Source: Candidatus Nitrosocosmicus oleophilus (GTDB lineage Archaea; Thermoproteota; Nitrososphaeria; Nitrososphaerales; Nitrososphaeraceae). Taken from it: a stretch of 64,000 nucleotides of DNA. Below the pieces are notes generated by a model. That model ran no database searches, was not told the DNA's origin, and saw only the letters and a program-made list of their open reading frames with translations. Made by a program: the position numbers and the translations under genes. Numbering within the stretch: the first letter of the stretch is position 1; every line of letters begins with the position of its first letter. Of the stretch, positions 28,735 through 38,465 are shown piece by piece. The DNA lies in NCBI RefSeq assembly GCF_000802205.1, contig NZ_CP012850.1, forward strand, positions 1,488,001-1,552,000. The letters run 5' to 3'.

Positions 28735-29556
28735 AGTTGCCAATGAATTACCATATATATAAAGACATCGTTATGATTCTTTAAAGAGAATTTAGAGTAT
28801 TGAGAACAAGATCATTAATTTCATGATTTTAAGCTCTTGAAAGAAAAACAAATTGACATGGTAACTGCTGTGGGTATTGAGAGTGATGATGCATACTACG
28901 TATAATCTATAAAGGCATTAGTAACTGGTCTAGGACGTCCATGTTTCGAGTTTCCATGACAACATATTGTTTCGCTTTATATGCCAGAAGAATTTTCAAA
29001 GGCCGTAAGGAGTACAACAAAGAGAAGGGATTAGAAATTTAAGATACTAGTTTATTTGATGAGATTATATCGCTACTATAATTAGGTATCGAATTTGGGG
29101 GTGAGATAAATTTGGCTTTATTTTTTTAAGAATTGAATTAGGTAATAGTTATCGGCCCAGAAGATATTTTATGGTTACAAAAAAAGATACCTTGGCATAT
29201 AGTACCTATATGTCAATATTTTGCCTTGTGAATATTATTATTTGACTTCTGTAAATCTTCTGATCTATACGTTTATTGATCTAGCAAATTTTCGCCTCGT
29301 AAAATCATCCAAAAAACTAGGTAATTAATTATTACTCAAAAGTTTTGTATCTCAAGGTATGTTCGTTGAATGTATAAGAATATCGATTATTCAATACGGT
29401 TTTTTGAATACTTCAAACTCTCCTAAAAAATAAAAGATGATTAGGACTCTACCACAGCCTTCTCATTATCTTATTGCTATATTTCCTAGAACAACTCTAT
29501 CTGCGGCCGGTTCAGAGTGAAGGGCGAGCACTTACGGCGATAGGGAGGAGATTCCT
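28735..29556. other. Intergenic stretch, 822 bases
   Basis: AT-rich. A 33-codon frame from an ATG at about 28940 (ending RRIFKGRKEYNKEKGLEI) has some coding look, but I cannot support it as a gene. Nothing else seen. Confidence 0.3.
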
Positions 29557-30078
29557 CTAAAATGGTGGTTGGCCATTGAAGTTGCCAGGGGGACTATATT
29601 GACAAACCAATACATTCGTTCCACCATATTGAGCGTATTCACCACCGGGTCCACTAGCTAACGCACAACCAACCTCAGTTGAACGCTGGTCAACCATCTG
29701 AGTGTAGTGACTATTGCCGGGTGTGCCTGGTACATAGCTATTCTTTTCGTCGACCCAAGACTGCTGCAGGACGTCCACAGTTGCGTAATCCGGACCTCCT
29801 CCACTTGCCAAGTTCTCACCAAAACCTGTGCCAGTCGAATGGACCAAACTGCCTGTTGAAAGCAAATTATCGGCCCAATTCTGTGCACTGGCGGCGATGC
29901 TGTCGCTCCAAGTCAGCGGTGCAACTCCAACTGCAGCGCGTTCTTGGTTGTGGGTATTTAAGATGGTATTTTGTAAATCCCCTTGTGCATACGATAATTG
30001 AAGAACTGCTGACGGTACTGCTAGAGTTGCCGTCATAATCAAGATCATAGTAATTTTTACTGATACTTTATTATACAT
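29557..30078 (-). CDS. Secreted CAP/SCP (PR-1-like) domain protein, compact form
   Basis: 173 residues from the ATG at 30078 (an upstream TTG would add eight). A signal peptide (SVKITMILIMTATLAVPSAV, cut near SYAQ) is followed at once by the CAP domain: NTHNQERAAVGVAPLTWSDS, WADNLLSTGSLVHSTG, GFGENLASG, QSWVDEKNSY, SHYTQMVDQRSTEVGCALA and CQYSPPGNFNGQPP. A paralogue of 27994-28734 without the Ser/Asp linker. The cavity His and Glu are present. Relatively GC-rich. Both genes point the same way but lie too far apart to be one operon. Confidence 0.9.
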   Translation of the reverse strand: MYNKVSVKITMILIMTATLAVPSAVLQLSYAQGDLQNTILNTHNQERAAVGVAPLTWSDSIAASAQNWADNLLSTGSLVHSTGTGFGENLASGGGPDYATVDVLQQSWVDEKNSYVPGTPGNSHYTQMVDQRSTEVGCALASGPGGEYAQYGGTNVLVCQYSPPGNFNGQPPF

Positions 30079-31260
30079 GATTTGTATCAGTATTAGAAAC
30101 AATTTAGTTTATTAATGAATCGATTTATTTAAATACTAGTGTCTGAATGAGAAATTTTTGATTTGTCGTTCATAATTGCTATTTTTGATTATTCTTTTCA
30201 ACAAATCTATCAAATTATTATGGTAAAAGACCAGAACTTTTTTTTCAATTATCAGGACTCAAAAGGGATGTATTCCGTGACAAGGGTATTAACAATAATA
30301 GCAAAGGATAGAATGGTTTCCTGTTTTAGACCATTTAGATAATATTTCGCGTGGTCAATTCTGTTATTACTAATCAAGGTCGAAATATTCTTATGTAAAA
30401 CAGGTGCTATTCTAAGCGAGGGTTATCATCACGATTTCTTCACTGCTTCCAACTTTTGATTCACAAAAGTTTCGCTAAAATGATAATCCGCCAAATTCGA
30501 AAACCTAAATTTAAATGAGGATTTTTCATATAACTGCCCCAACAAGTATTAGGACTGTCCAAAAGTAATATGCAATGCGCATATCAATGAAGGAAAACAA
30601 TTGTCGATAATAGAAATATAAGATGAGTAAGAACTGATTCATTTTTTATATCCCATATTTCCTTATGAGTAAGAGTTTAGTCATCAATTATTCTTTGTCG
30701 TCTACATCCATGTTATCGTCACTAGTGTTCTTGCCATCGTCAAAACGAGTGCCTATATTGCAAATACACTTGGGAAAGAAACATTGCTTATTTGGTGGTT
30801 AGTCGAAAGTGGGATGCGGGTAATAAAAACAAGAATACTAAAATTATCCACGTAGTGAGAAAGTGAGGGCAATATATATGATTAAAAATTCGATGATATA
30901 CAACCAATAAATATCAATTACTAAGATTCTATTATCATGAGTCTCAAATTCGGAAGCCTGCCCTAGTATTTTGTGAATAATTTGTTACTTTGTGAGATAC
31001 TGTTTTAAAGTATCTAGGCGAATTGAAATTATTAAAATCAGTATGGAAAATACAAAAATGCCATCGGAAAATGACGCTATTTGCTCTAGTTTTATCAGAC
31101 GTCTAATCAATCTATAAAAACACAAGCACCTAAAGCAGTATCATTAATAGGTAATTTAATTACGTATTTGGTATATCTTGGAGAGAGTGAATGGATTTTG
31201 TTACTACATTAGTCACAATCTACTAACCTTCTAACTCACTACATTTCACAAATATTACTA
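30079..31260. other. Intergenic stretch, 1182 bases, with a possible Cys-rich relic
   Basis: The largest gap in the window. On the minus strand, about 30798 down to 30687, a frame without start codon reads NKQCFFPKCICNIGTRFDDG and ends SDDNMDVDDKE; the Cys spacing and acidic tail look like the end of a small zinc protein that lost its start. Otherwise AT-rich and empty. Confidence 0.3.
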
Positions 31261-32595
31261 CTAATTCACTTTTTTGGTTTGCATTTGAAAGGTTTCACCT
31301 AACCAGTCAAATATTCTTTGATTGACAAGTCCAGTCGCACCTGTTTGACAGTGTTCCTCTCCACCTTCCTCCTCAGTAAATACTATATACTTTTTGGACG
31401 ATGATGGAACCGACACGAGTCCATCGTAAACCTTTTTTGGCTGCCCCGGAAATGAATCGTCTTTCTCACCCTCTAATACGAGAGTAGGGCATGTAATTTT
31501 TTTTAAAGTATCCTTGACTGAATATTTCTTTGCTCCTGTTATAAGTTCATAGGGAGAGTTTGCCCCGGTGGTCCACATCCCATGTTTCATGTTAAATTTT
31601 ATGTTAGAATCTGATTGCATTAATTCATTTAATGTTTTATTTACAAATTCTACATCGCCTCTATCTATTGCATCTAGCATTTGTGAAGGAAAGCTTGCAG
31701 TGACGCCCTCATAACCGTCATATACTCCATCATAAAGAACCATCGCAGCAAAACGATGCTCAAAGGAGACAGCTCTGGCAGCCAATAGTGCTCCCATACT
31801 AATCCCCATTAGGGCTATTTTTTCTGGATCGATATCATATTCACTTTTTTTTGATAATGCAAAATCTAATACAGGAGTGACGACTTTTTCCCAGTCATAC
31901 CTGAAAGGTAGTTTATGTTTAACAATTACGTTACCTTGGCCAGGACCTTCAAATGTTAGACAGTTATACCCTCTGTCTAATGAGGGTGCTGCTCCAAAAA
32001 AATAAAGCTCCTCCAATGTGGAATCAAATCCGCCATGCACCACAAGTGTTGGGTAAGAGGAACTTGTAGCAATTGATATATTATGGTTATCATTTTCAAG
32101 ACCATTTTCTCGTTGGTCAGCTAGATTACTCTCTTTCCCAAATTCGCTTTTATAGTGATTGTTGTGATTTCTTGGTGCATGATAGAAATATCCAGGCAAG
32201 AGTATTCCTTCATAGGGTATCTCAATCGGTTCAACAAAAAAGGGAAATAGGGAAATAGCCTTCCTAAAACTTTCCTTACTCAGATCTATGGCGGAGGGCA
32301 ATCTTTGATCTTTTGAGTCAACTAGGAAGAACGCTGCTGTACGGTAATAGTTTGTCGCTCTAAGATATGCCTCTCTGGCACTGGTCGCATGACCGTTAGT
32401 TGCACTATCCTCGGCATAAGACTGAACTCTTTTTGCTGTCTTTATCCATTCTTCATACCAACTTTCAAAATCCCCTTCTTTAATGCGATAAGCAGTAGAT
32501 AGACATTCTCCGATGTCAGCTCCTTTGTAATATGTATCGGCAAGGGTTCTCAACAATAAAGCCGAAAAAGTGGGATCTCTGAACACAATTTTCAT
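31261..32595 (-). CDS. Alpha/beta hydrolase, FrsA / pseudooxynicotine-hydrolase-like
   Basis: 444 residues. An N-terminal helical cap (about 1-120: TYYKGADIGECLSTAYRI, NGHATSAREAYLRATNYYRT) precedes a large alpha/beta-hydrolase core. GISMG gives the nucleophile Ser266; Asp379 or Asp380 (GEKDDSFPG) and His415 (GEEHCQTG) complete the triad. VVHGGFDSTLEELYFFGA and FEGPGQGNVI are typical of this two-domain group, which includes FrsA-type and dihydroxypseudooxynicotine hydrolases that cut C-C or ester bonds. A ~30-residue polar insert (about 150-180) is unusual. No signal peptide, so cytosolic. Substrate unknown. Confidence 0.88.
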   Translation of the reverse strand: MKIVFRDPTFSALLLRTLADTYYKGADIGECLSTAYRIKEGDFESWYEEWIKTAKRVQSYAEDSATNGHATSAREAYLRATNYYRTAAFFLVDSKDQRLPSAIDLSKESFRKAISLFPFFVEPIEIPYEGILLPGYFYHAPRNHNNHYKSEFGKESNLADQRENGLENDNHNISIATSSSYPTLVVHGGFDSTLEELYFFGAAPSLDRGYNCLTFEGPGQGNVIVKHKLPFRYDWEKVVTPVLDFALSKKSEYDIDPEKIALMGISMGALLAARAVSFEHRFAAMVLYDGVYDGYEGVTASFPSQMLDAIDRGDVEFVNKTLNELMQSDSNIKFNMKHGMWTTGANSPYELITGAKKYSVKDTLKKITCPTLVLEGEKDDSFPGQPKKVYDGLVSVPSSSKKYIVFTEEEGGEEHCQTGATGLVNQRIFDWLGETFQMQTKKVN

Positions 32596-32739
32596 TCTGA
32601 CTCATGGTTACATGTCTCCTACCCATTTTTATGTATTCCTTTGAAATCGGTTTAGCACATAATCAGAGATATTGGATATAATGATCCTGAATTTCCATAC
32701 GCAATACCTTATAAATGACAATACTCTAGATACGTTACA

Positions 32740-33300
32740 ATGAAACAAGATCGCAATAAATTTGTGAAAATACCGAGTACCAAGTTTGTAGTTGCAGTTA
32801 CATTGTGTTTTAGTCTTTTAGTTATCATAACTGTAACAAATATGATGTCGCCATCATCTATCAAATTTCCAACTTTTGCATTAGCACAAGGGCAACAAAA
32901 TTTTACCGCAAACCTTACCGGACAGGATGTGGTTCCACCATCAAATTCTAAAGCTTCTGGTACTTCTGAGTTTACTCTTAATAGCGATGGAATGAGCATG
33001 AATTACGAAGTTTACGTTAAGGATATAGATGGTGTCACGCTTGCTCAAATATATCAAGGTCAAGAAGATGGAAATGGTCCCGCTTTATCAACGCTCATAC
33101 GATTCAAAGATATAACGCCCAGTGGTCCAGTGAATGGACTATTAACACAAGGAATGATAACAGCCGATAATCTTCAAGGACCACTAATTGGAAAACAAGT
33201 CTCTGATCTGGCTGAACTTATGGAAAATAACAATACATACGTAGAAATCCAGACCACAGAGAATCCTAATGGAGAAATTAGAGGACAAATAGGAAAATAA
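32740..33300 (+). CDS. Secreted CHRD (chordin-like) domain protein
   Basis: 186 residues. An export signal or anchor (about 13-50, VVAVTLCFSLLVIITV, cut near ALAQGQ) is followed by one CHRD domain of ~135 residues: NFTANLTGQDVVPPSNSKAS, GTSEFTLNSDGMSMNYEVYV, GVTLAQIYQG, the central variable part, and NNNTYVEIQTTENPNGEIRGQIGK. CHRD domains occur in vertebrate chordin and many bacterial secreted proteins; the ligand is unknown in prokaryotes. ATG start; a 10-bp hairpin follows the stop. Family firm. Confidence 0.9.
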   Translation: MKQDRNKFVKIPSTKFVVAVTLCFSLLVIITVTNMMSPSSIKFPTFALAQGQQNFTANLTGQDVVPPSNSKASGTSEFTLNSDGMSMNYEVYVKDIDGVTLAQIYQGQEDGNGPALSTLIRFKDITPSGPVNGLLTQGMITADNLQGPLIGKQVSDLAELMENNNTYVEIQTTENPNGEIRGQIGK

Positions 33301-33314
33301 TATAATTGACTGTG

Positions 33315-33346
33315 CATATCGGTCGTGCTCCAAGCGGACCGATATG
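33315..33346. repeat. Inverted repeat, 10-bp arms, just after the CHRD gene
   Basis: CATATCGGTC (33315-33324) pairs with GACCGATATG (33337-33346) across 12 bases. It could be a transcript-end hairpin or a protein site; no T run follows. Confidence 0.5.
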
Positions 33347-33763
33347 ATTGATTGGTTTCTGATGATATCATACGAATTTTGATAAATAACAAGTGTTGCC
33401 TAGTCAAATATTGAAACGTTACGCCTAGTACAATACCAACAAAATTTGTTATCTAACTAAACGTGTTATGAAATATGTAAAAAGTTCAGTTGAAATATTT
33501 GAATTCAGCCGACCAGTTATATTTAAAAGAAAAGAAATACAATTAAAGAATACTAATTTAGTTAAAAATTTACTTCGATATACTACCCTTATCCATACTG
33601 ATATCCTCACTATCCCAGTCAACTGTGCTAGTTATTTGAATAGGACTACAAAGACTGAATTAATAGTAATATGTTCAAACTTTATAGAACTAGAATTACA
33701 TTAATAAATGATTACTAGAAAACATTCAGATATCATTTATTTAAAGTTCTGAAAAGCTAACCA
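33347..33763. other. Intergenic stretch, 417 bases
   Basis: AT-rich. A 78-codon frame at 33468-33704 has no family look and is not supported. ATTTATTTAAAG at about 33735-33746 may be the TATA box of the next gene. Confidence 0.3.
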
Positions 33764-34159
33764 TTGAGTAGTGACGATTTAAAAAAGGACGAATCAACTG
33801 AGGAAGTATTAATTGTAAAAAAAACACTTGCTCAAGAATTTTTTCATTTTCTAAAAACATTTGGCATAATTGGGTTAGCAATAGCTTTTGTTATAGGTCA
33901 GGCTGCTTCTGGGCTAGTGACTTCCTTCGTAGATGACATCATAAATCCACTTATTGGATTATTTATACCTGCAGGAAATCTCGATGCAGTGTCTATACAG
34001 GTACCAAATATATCAGGTGGGACTACAGAGTTTAGAATTGGACATCTTATATCCAGTATTATTGACTTTGCGATAATCGCTCTGGTGGTATTTCTTGCAT
34101 ATAAACAACTATTGCGATTCAAACTGGTTGATGATAAAGATATACCCGTGAAAAAATAA
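33764..34159 (+). CDS. mscL: Large-conductance mechanosensitive channel, MscL family
   Basis: 131 residues, near the usual ~136. Forms a homopentameric pressure-release pore opened by membrane tension on osmotic downshock. A short charged N-terminus leads to the amphipathic start of TM1: FFHFLKTFGIIGLAIAFVIG, then the conserved end of TM1 VTSFVDDIINPLIGLF, an external loop (about 70-90), and TM2 (ISSIIDFAIIALVVFLAYKQ) with a basic C-terminus. The start must be TTG at 33764, since no ATG or GTG precedes TM1 in frame. Family firm; gating not tested. Confidence 0.88.
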   Translation: MSSDDLKKDESTEEVLIVKKTLAQEFFHFLKTFGIIGLAIAFVIGQAASGLVTSFVDDIINPLIGLFIPAGNLDAVSIQVPNISGGTTEFRIGHLISSIIDFAIIALVVFLAYKQLLRFKLVDDKDIPVKK

Positions 34160-34420
34160 TCTCTTATATCTTTTCTTGATTTCCTGTATTCTTAATTTGA
34201 TTAATACAACTATCAATCTGATTCTCGCCATTTTCATTTTACAATGCTTTAGTTTATCTAGCCCAACATACATCAGGTATTAATCTAGGTGACAAAAGTG
34301 AATTAATTATGTCCTTGGATGTAATTTGATGACGGTCAGATTAATTAACTGTTTGTAGGATCTGACGCTGAAACAACTGGGAATCTTTTTATACTCATAA
34401 AGAAAATAATTACAAAGCAG

Positions 34421-34792
34421 ATGGACTACTATTATCGTATTACGTTAATTGTGTTAGTCTCTATTGCAGTAACAGGCTTAATTGCAATTCCATTTGGGAA
34501 TCCCAAGTTTATTGATAGGGCAATTATTTTGGAATTAACATTTATTGCACTATCTGTTCTGATATGGAAAGGGTACCATAAGGCACTGTATGCGTGTATC
34601 CCATTAGCTGCATTAATTATTATTGGCAATAGCCTTGCTCCACCCCATGTTAATTTGATGATGACTTTTTCTAAACCACTAAATGCAATTGTTCTGATTT
34701 TGGGGGGATATGTATTACAAATTGTTCTTATATATAGCAGCTTGAGGGCGATACTGAATATAAGGTCAAAGAGATTGACCACCTCTGCATAA
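34421..34792 (+). CDS. Four-helix membrane protein of unknown function
   Basis: 123 residues with four predicted membrane segments: LIVLVSIAVTGLIAIPF, AIILELTFIALSVLIW, ALYACIPLAALIIIGNS and PLNAIVLILGGYVLQIVLIY; short loops; basic C-terminus (NIRSKR). Positive charges suggest both ends face the cytoplasm. No family recognised. 261 bases downstream of mscL on the same strand, probably separately transcribed. Confidence 0.65.
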   Translation: MDYYYRITLIVLVSIAVTGLIAIPFGNPKFIDRAIILELTFIALSVLIWKGYHKALYACIPLAALIIIGNSLAPPHVNLMMTFSKPLNAIVLILGGYVLQIVLIYSSLRAILNIRSKRLTTSA

Positions 34793-34981
34793 GTTTATTT
34801 GATTTGTCATGCAGGTTTACAATGATTTTATAAACTAACTTTTATGGGTATTTATCTTATGGAAGTTTCAATTGGAACATAAAGGAAGTCAATCCAATGA
34901 GTATTTCCCATTCCTAAAAATGGATTACTGACAGATCTATAAACCTTCGGCTGAATCACACTGGGTCAGATGAACTGGAGA

Positions 34982-36232
34982 CTACTTAAAGTTTCTAACA
35001 GGGTCTGAAATCCATTCAAAGAGATCTTCCAGAACCTTTTTTTCTACTGGTCCTCCGACATTGGTAACCCATTGCGAGGATGGATAAAATAGATGTCCAA
35101 GGTTTGGATATGTAATCAATGCATGATCAGGATGTCTAAGTTCTGCAAGTTTTTGTTGTAATAGCAATGCTTGTTGTATAGGTGTGTCTGAATCATTCTC
35201 TCCCTGAAGAATCAAAATAGAAACATTAGATGGAACTTTGCTTATGATATATAAGTTAGATTCCAAAGCGAATTGTGAATTAAGCCAAATAGGACAGGGG
35301 CCAGTTAAGCCGTCGCATTTTTCACCTGGGATCACAGACGAAAAAGAGTTGAGTTTGTCTATTTGCATTGGTTTGAGCTCATCTTTTATACTTATTAGAG
35401 TATCGTTATTCTTATCATATTGGCGACCCATCTGTTCCCCTGTTGCTCCTGTTCCATTTGCCAATGGAAGATTTTGAGCAAGAACTGAGGTAAGGTTTCC
35501 AACTAGGGAACTGAAAACATGATCCTCAGAAGCCTCTTTTAATGAAATCAAACCATTATGGTCATGATCTAAAACCTGTTGAGCGTACAGCACAGGGACC
35601 ATCACCTGGTCGTGCCCTATTTCTTTCAAATTTTGGGCTAAGGTGCCCATAAGTACAATTGCACCCACTTTATCTGAATTGTTGATTGCTATTCTTGGTA
35701 CAATTGTAGTACCCTCACTATGTCCAATCAAAACCACTTTGCTAGGGTCAACTTCTGGTTGATTTAGGAGGATATCCAATGCTTTCTGAGCATCTTGTGC
35801 TAGATCATCAAATGTTGTGTTTCCCCATACATTGTCATCTAAAATTGTCGCATTCGCACCTATACCTCTCTTGTCATATTGCAAAACTGCGAAACCTCTT
35901 TCTGAAAGAAATTCAGCTATATCGTAGAATGGCCTAGCAGATGGGTAAACTAAAGAGCCTGTGCTGTTGTCTATACGAATGTAACCACCTGTTTCATTCA
36001 TATCTGTCCTCCCAGAGCCCGGTACTAAAAGAACAGCAGGGTATGGACCGTCACCAATAACTGGTAGATTTAATCTTGCATTAGTCTCTAATCCATTACC
36101 CAAATCTATTATCATATTTCTATATTTTGTTGTCTGTAGTTCTGATTGACCATTAATTGTGAGAGCTAGACTACTAGACAAGAAACATAAAGTTACAGCA
36201 GAAAACATTATTGATACCAAATTTAATGACAA
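34982..36232 (-). CDS. Secreted alpha/beta hydrolase with two EF-hand-like loops in the cap
   Basis: 416 residues. Signal peptide (SIMFSAVTLCFLSSSLALTI). The hydrolase core starts with AVLLVPGSGRTDMNETGGYI, goes on with VLQYDKRGIGAN and the nucleophile elbow LIGHSEGTT (Ser172); the acid lies in LQGENDSDTP and the His in LGHLFYP. Between strands, in the cap, are two 12-residue loops fitting the EF-hand pattern: DHDHNGLISLKE (222-233) and DKNNDTLISIKD (273-284), so Ca2+ binding in the lid is likely. The start is TTG at 36232 (alternative ATG 36208). A decayed paralogue lies at 39175-40390. Extracellular esterase or peptidase; substrate unknown. Confidence 0.88.
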   Translation of the reverse strand: MSLNLVSIMFSAVTLCFLSSSLALTINGQSELQTTKYRNMIIDLGNGLETNARLNLPVIGDGPYPAVLLVPGSGRTDMNETGGYIRIDNSTGSLVYPSARPFYDIAEFLSERGFAVLQYDKRGIGANATILDDNVWGNTTFDDLAQDAQKALDILLNQPEVDPSKVVLIGHSEGTTIVPRIAINNSDKVGAIVLMGTLAQNLKEIGHDQVMVPVLYAQQVLDHDHNGLISLKEASEDHVFSSLVGNLTSVLAQNLPLANGTGATGEQMGRQYDKNNDTLISIKDELKPMQIDKLNSFSSVIPGEKCDGLTGPCPIWLNSQFALESNLYIISKVPSNVSILILQGENDSDTPIQQALLLQQKLAELRHPDHALITYPNLGHLFYPSSQWVTNVGGPVEKKVLEDLFEWISDPVRNFK

Positions 36233-36853
36233 GACATATGTAATTATTGGAGCTATGATTTAAGCATTATTTGGATGCCTTATTAAAAGTGGTATTTATG
36301 CCCTACACTCTGGTTATGGTTCACTAACTATGTAGTAGATCATATTAAATGAGCATCGCTACAATTTGAAAAAACCAGATGTATTTGCAGGATTAACAAC
36401 AACAAGTATACTGGACAAAATGTAAGTTAGCGGCAGTTTTAAATGGTGTATCGTCCTGCAATGATGCATATTTTGACTTTGAAGAAACATCATCACGGTT
36501 TTATCACCATCGTTTAGGACAAACAAGTGACAAGGAATAAAGAAGGGTAGAATTAAACTTAATTTCACCTATATTATAGGTGGATACTTTGATACCACAC
36601 TAATGACCGATTACCCGATGAAAGAAAAAGAAAATATAAAGATTCAATATGTAAATTTCTTCTTCATGACTTCATTAAGGTAGAACAGAATCAATAAGGT
36701 GATTCACGCCGATCTAACCAAAATATACGAAAAACGATCTATTAAAGATAAAATATCTATAAACATTGAGAGCGATACTTAATTTGTATTCAATGCTTAA
36801 TGTAAGACCCATTGCTATAATGAATACCATGAAACTTACGAACATTTTCTTTG
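36233..36853. other. Intergenic stretch, 621 bases
   Basis: AT-rich; open frames here (for example 36359-36568, minus) have no coding character. Promoter of the hydrolase near 36250-36290. Confidence 0.3.
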
Positions 36854-37219
36854 TTAGGTGGAACCTGTTCGTTTATCTTGATATTCTAAATCATAGTTAT
36901 TTGATTCAACCTTGATAATAAGGTCAGCATAATCTGATACCAAACTCTCCCGTTGTGAATAAATACTATATAATAGGTCCCAACCGTTCGCCTCAATCAA
37001 ATACACTTTTCTGATTCGATTGTAAGATATGAATGAATTATTTATCAAATGATGCATGTATTTTCTCAAAACTGCTTTTGAAGTAGGAATTATTCTAGGA
37101 ATATGAAATTCAATCTCTGAGAATGAGGACCCTTTTATGCAGGCTAACAAAATTGATTCTGTAATTGCAACATTTAGATAAATCGGGTTTATGTCTTCAT
37201 TGATGGGTTCCCGATTCAT
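36854..37219 (-). CDS. Winged-helix transcription regulator-like protein
   Basis: 121 residues. NVAITESILLACIKGSSFSE, IIPTSKAVLRKYMHHLINNS and FISYNRIRKVYLIEANGWDL follow the helix-turn-helix plus wing layout of archaeal PadR/ArnR-like regulators, and the C-terminal 35 residues (QRESLVSDYADLIIKVESN) look like a dimerisation helix. Its ATG directly follows the stop (TAG-ATG) of the upstream gene at 37220-37480, so the two are translationally coupled. DNA target unknown. Confidence 0.65.
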   Translation of the reverse strand: MNREPINEDINPIYLNVAITESILLACIKGSSFSEIEFHIPRIIPTSKAVLRKYMHHLINNSFISYNRIRKVYLIEANGWDLLYSIYSQRESLVSDYADLIIKVESNNYDLEYQDKRTGST

Positions 37220-37480
37220 CTAATCTTTGTCACCTTTTATCTCGTAAATAGGAAATGTTGAATAATCGTCCATTCTAAATGGTCTCAAATCCTTTGAATT
37301 CATAGGGATTGTAATTAAAAAACATTTAGGAATTGTTGGCATTAAAGATTGATTAGTGATAATTTTTGTTGCGATACTATTGATATGGATAAATGCTACC
37401 TTAGTACTCTCAGAGTAGATTTCTAATAAATCAAAACATAACTCCTTGGCAGTTGTATGGCGATAAACAATGTTCTCCAA
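37220..37480 (-). CDS. Small protein of unknown function coupled to a winged-helix gene
   Basis: 86 residues, TTG start at 37480 (no ATG in frame). KELCFDLLEIYSESTKVAFI, HINSIATKIITNQSLMP and IPKCFLITIPMNSKDLRPFR suggest a small alpha/beta fold, perhaps a degenerate sensor module (it recalls the start of MEDS/DcmR-type sensors only loosely). It ends immediately before the regulator start, so the pair probably works together as input and output. Family not assigned. Confidence 0.55.
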   Translation of the reverse strand: MENIVYRHTTAKELCFDLLEIYSESTKVAFIHINSIATKIITNQSLMPTIPKCFLITIPMNSKDLRPFRMDDYSTFPIYEIKGDKD

Positions 37481-37744
37481 TCCAAAAATTTGCGGTTAAA
37501 CTGGGTATGATTTAGAAATGCTATCTTTATATGTTTTGTAATAGAGTTGAGTAATGCAAAGTCATGGTGAATAATAAAATTTTTCTATCGATTCTACAAG
37601 GTTAATCCAATAATTGTTAGACACAAATACGGGGATTTTAAAAAATCGTGACGAAAGCAAATTCAGGCTAATCTAAAAATAAAACATATAGTCATTTGTA
37701 ACTTAATAACAATATTACTAAATTCAAATGTATAAACAAGAGAA

Positions 37745-37758
37745 CAATAAAAAAAAGG
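37745..37758 (-). terminator. T-rich 3' end of the ALGQ gene
   Basis: On the minus strand a run of eight T follows the stop at 37760 after a few bases. The same arrangement follows the paralogue at 51084. Confidence 0.4.
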
Positions 37759-37759
37759 A

Positions 37760-38017
37760 TTAGTTGTTTATTTGTCCTAAGGCATTATTGCCTCTATTGA
37801 ATTGATCTTGGAAGTTAAAGTTATTACCTGATAAGAATGTACTTTCACCGGAAACTACTTGGCTATTTTGTTTCGATTTTTGAGATTGTGCGATTATTTG
37901 CTTTGCTTTGTTACTCTTCTTTGCTAGTGCATCATCTGAGATTGCTAATGGGGCTAAGACCAAAGCAAGTGCGAGAACAACTGCTGTTGATAACAGTAAT
38001 GTTTTACTTGTGTTCAT
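37760..38017 (-). CDS. Small secreted protein, ALGQ family
   Basis: 85 residues from the ATG at 38017 (an upstream TTG at 38038 adds seven). Signal peptide TLLLSTAVVLALALVLAPLA, cut near ALAKK. Mature part of ~45 residues: basic KKSNKAKQIIAQSQKSKQN, then QVVSGESTFLSGNN and FNRGNNALGQINN. Nearly the same as the protein at 51084-51341 (more than 80% by eye), and the sequence just after the stop is also alike, so one arose by recent duplication. The third member is at the left edge of the window. Function unknown. Confidence 0.75.
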   Translation of the reverse strand: MNTSKTLLLSTAVVLALALVLAPLAISDDALAKKSNKAKQIIAQSQKSKQNSQVVSGESTFLSGNNFNFQDQFNRGNNALGQINN

Positions 38018-38273
38018 ACTTGTAAATTTTATTCTCAAAATTCGATATATATTGGATATTATAGAATTTCATATGAACAAGTTTCAGTTAGTTTGAACAG
38101 AAAAATGTTCTAATATCCTATAAATATTGAATGATCTACTTACCAATGCTATAGCCGAACTATATAATTGAATGAAAATTGAACTATGTATTGCTTTGGT
38201 TATATATAGTCTCGAAAAGGCATTTGTTAGTGTCTCCAAGTTAGCTTTTACAATATTTGAATAAAAAATTATT

Positions 38274-38285
38274 AGCTATATAAAT
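38274..38285 (+). promoter_or_regulatory. Probable TATA box
   Basis: AGCTATATAAAT lies about 27 bases before the ATG at 38307, which supports that short gene as a real, leaderless transcription unit. Confidence 0.5.
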
Positions 38286-38306
38286 AATATTAAATAACAA
38301 TTAGTA

Positions 38307-38465
38307 ATGACTGATAACATTGTTGATGACGCTGCAAAGAAGATGAAAAACGCAGCTCAAGACGCTGAAGCAAAGGCAGAAACAGCCCAAGATCATGCAG
38401 AGGGGAAGCCTAGTTCAGAGACTTTGAACAAGGCCAAAGTAAAGATAAAAGACGCATTAGATTAG
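38307..38465 (+). CDS. 52-residue LEA/CsbD-like stress protein
   Basis: A short gene with its own TATA box. The product begins MTDNIVDDAAKKMKNAAQDA, continues EAKAETAQDHAEGKPSSETL and ends KVKIKDALD: Ala/Lys/Asp-rich amphipathic helices without aromatic residues, typical of CsbD-like or LEA-like desiccation and stress proteins. It shares composition and the DKVK/AKVK helix pattern with 11255-11476. Cytosolic. Role in protection is inference. Confidence 0.65.
   Translation: MTDNIVDDAAKKMKNAAQDAEAKAETAQDHAEGKPSSETLNKAKVKIKDALD

Noticed and set aside
33468-33704. 78-codon plus-strand ORF
   Set aside because: No recognisable domain, no coding-type composition and no clear start signal.
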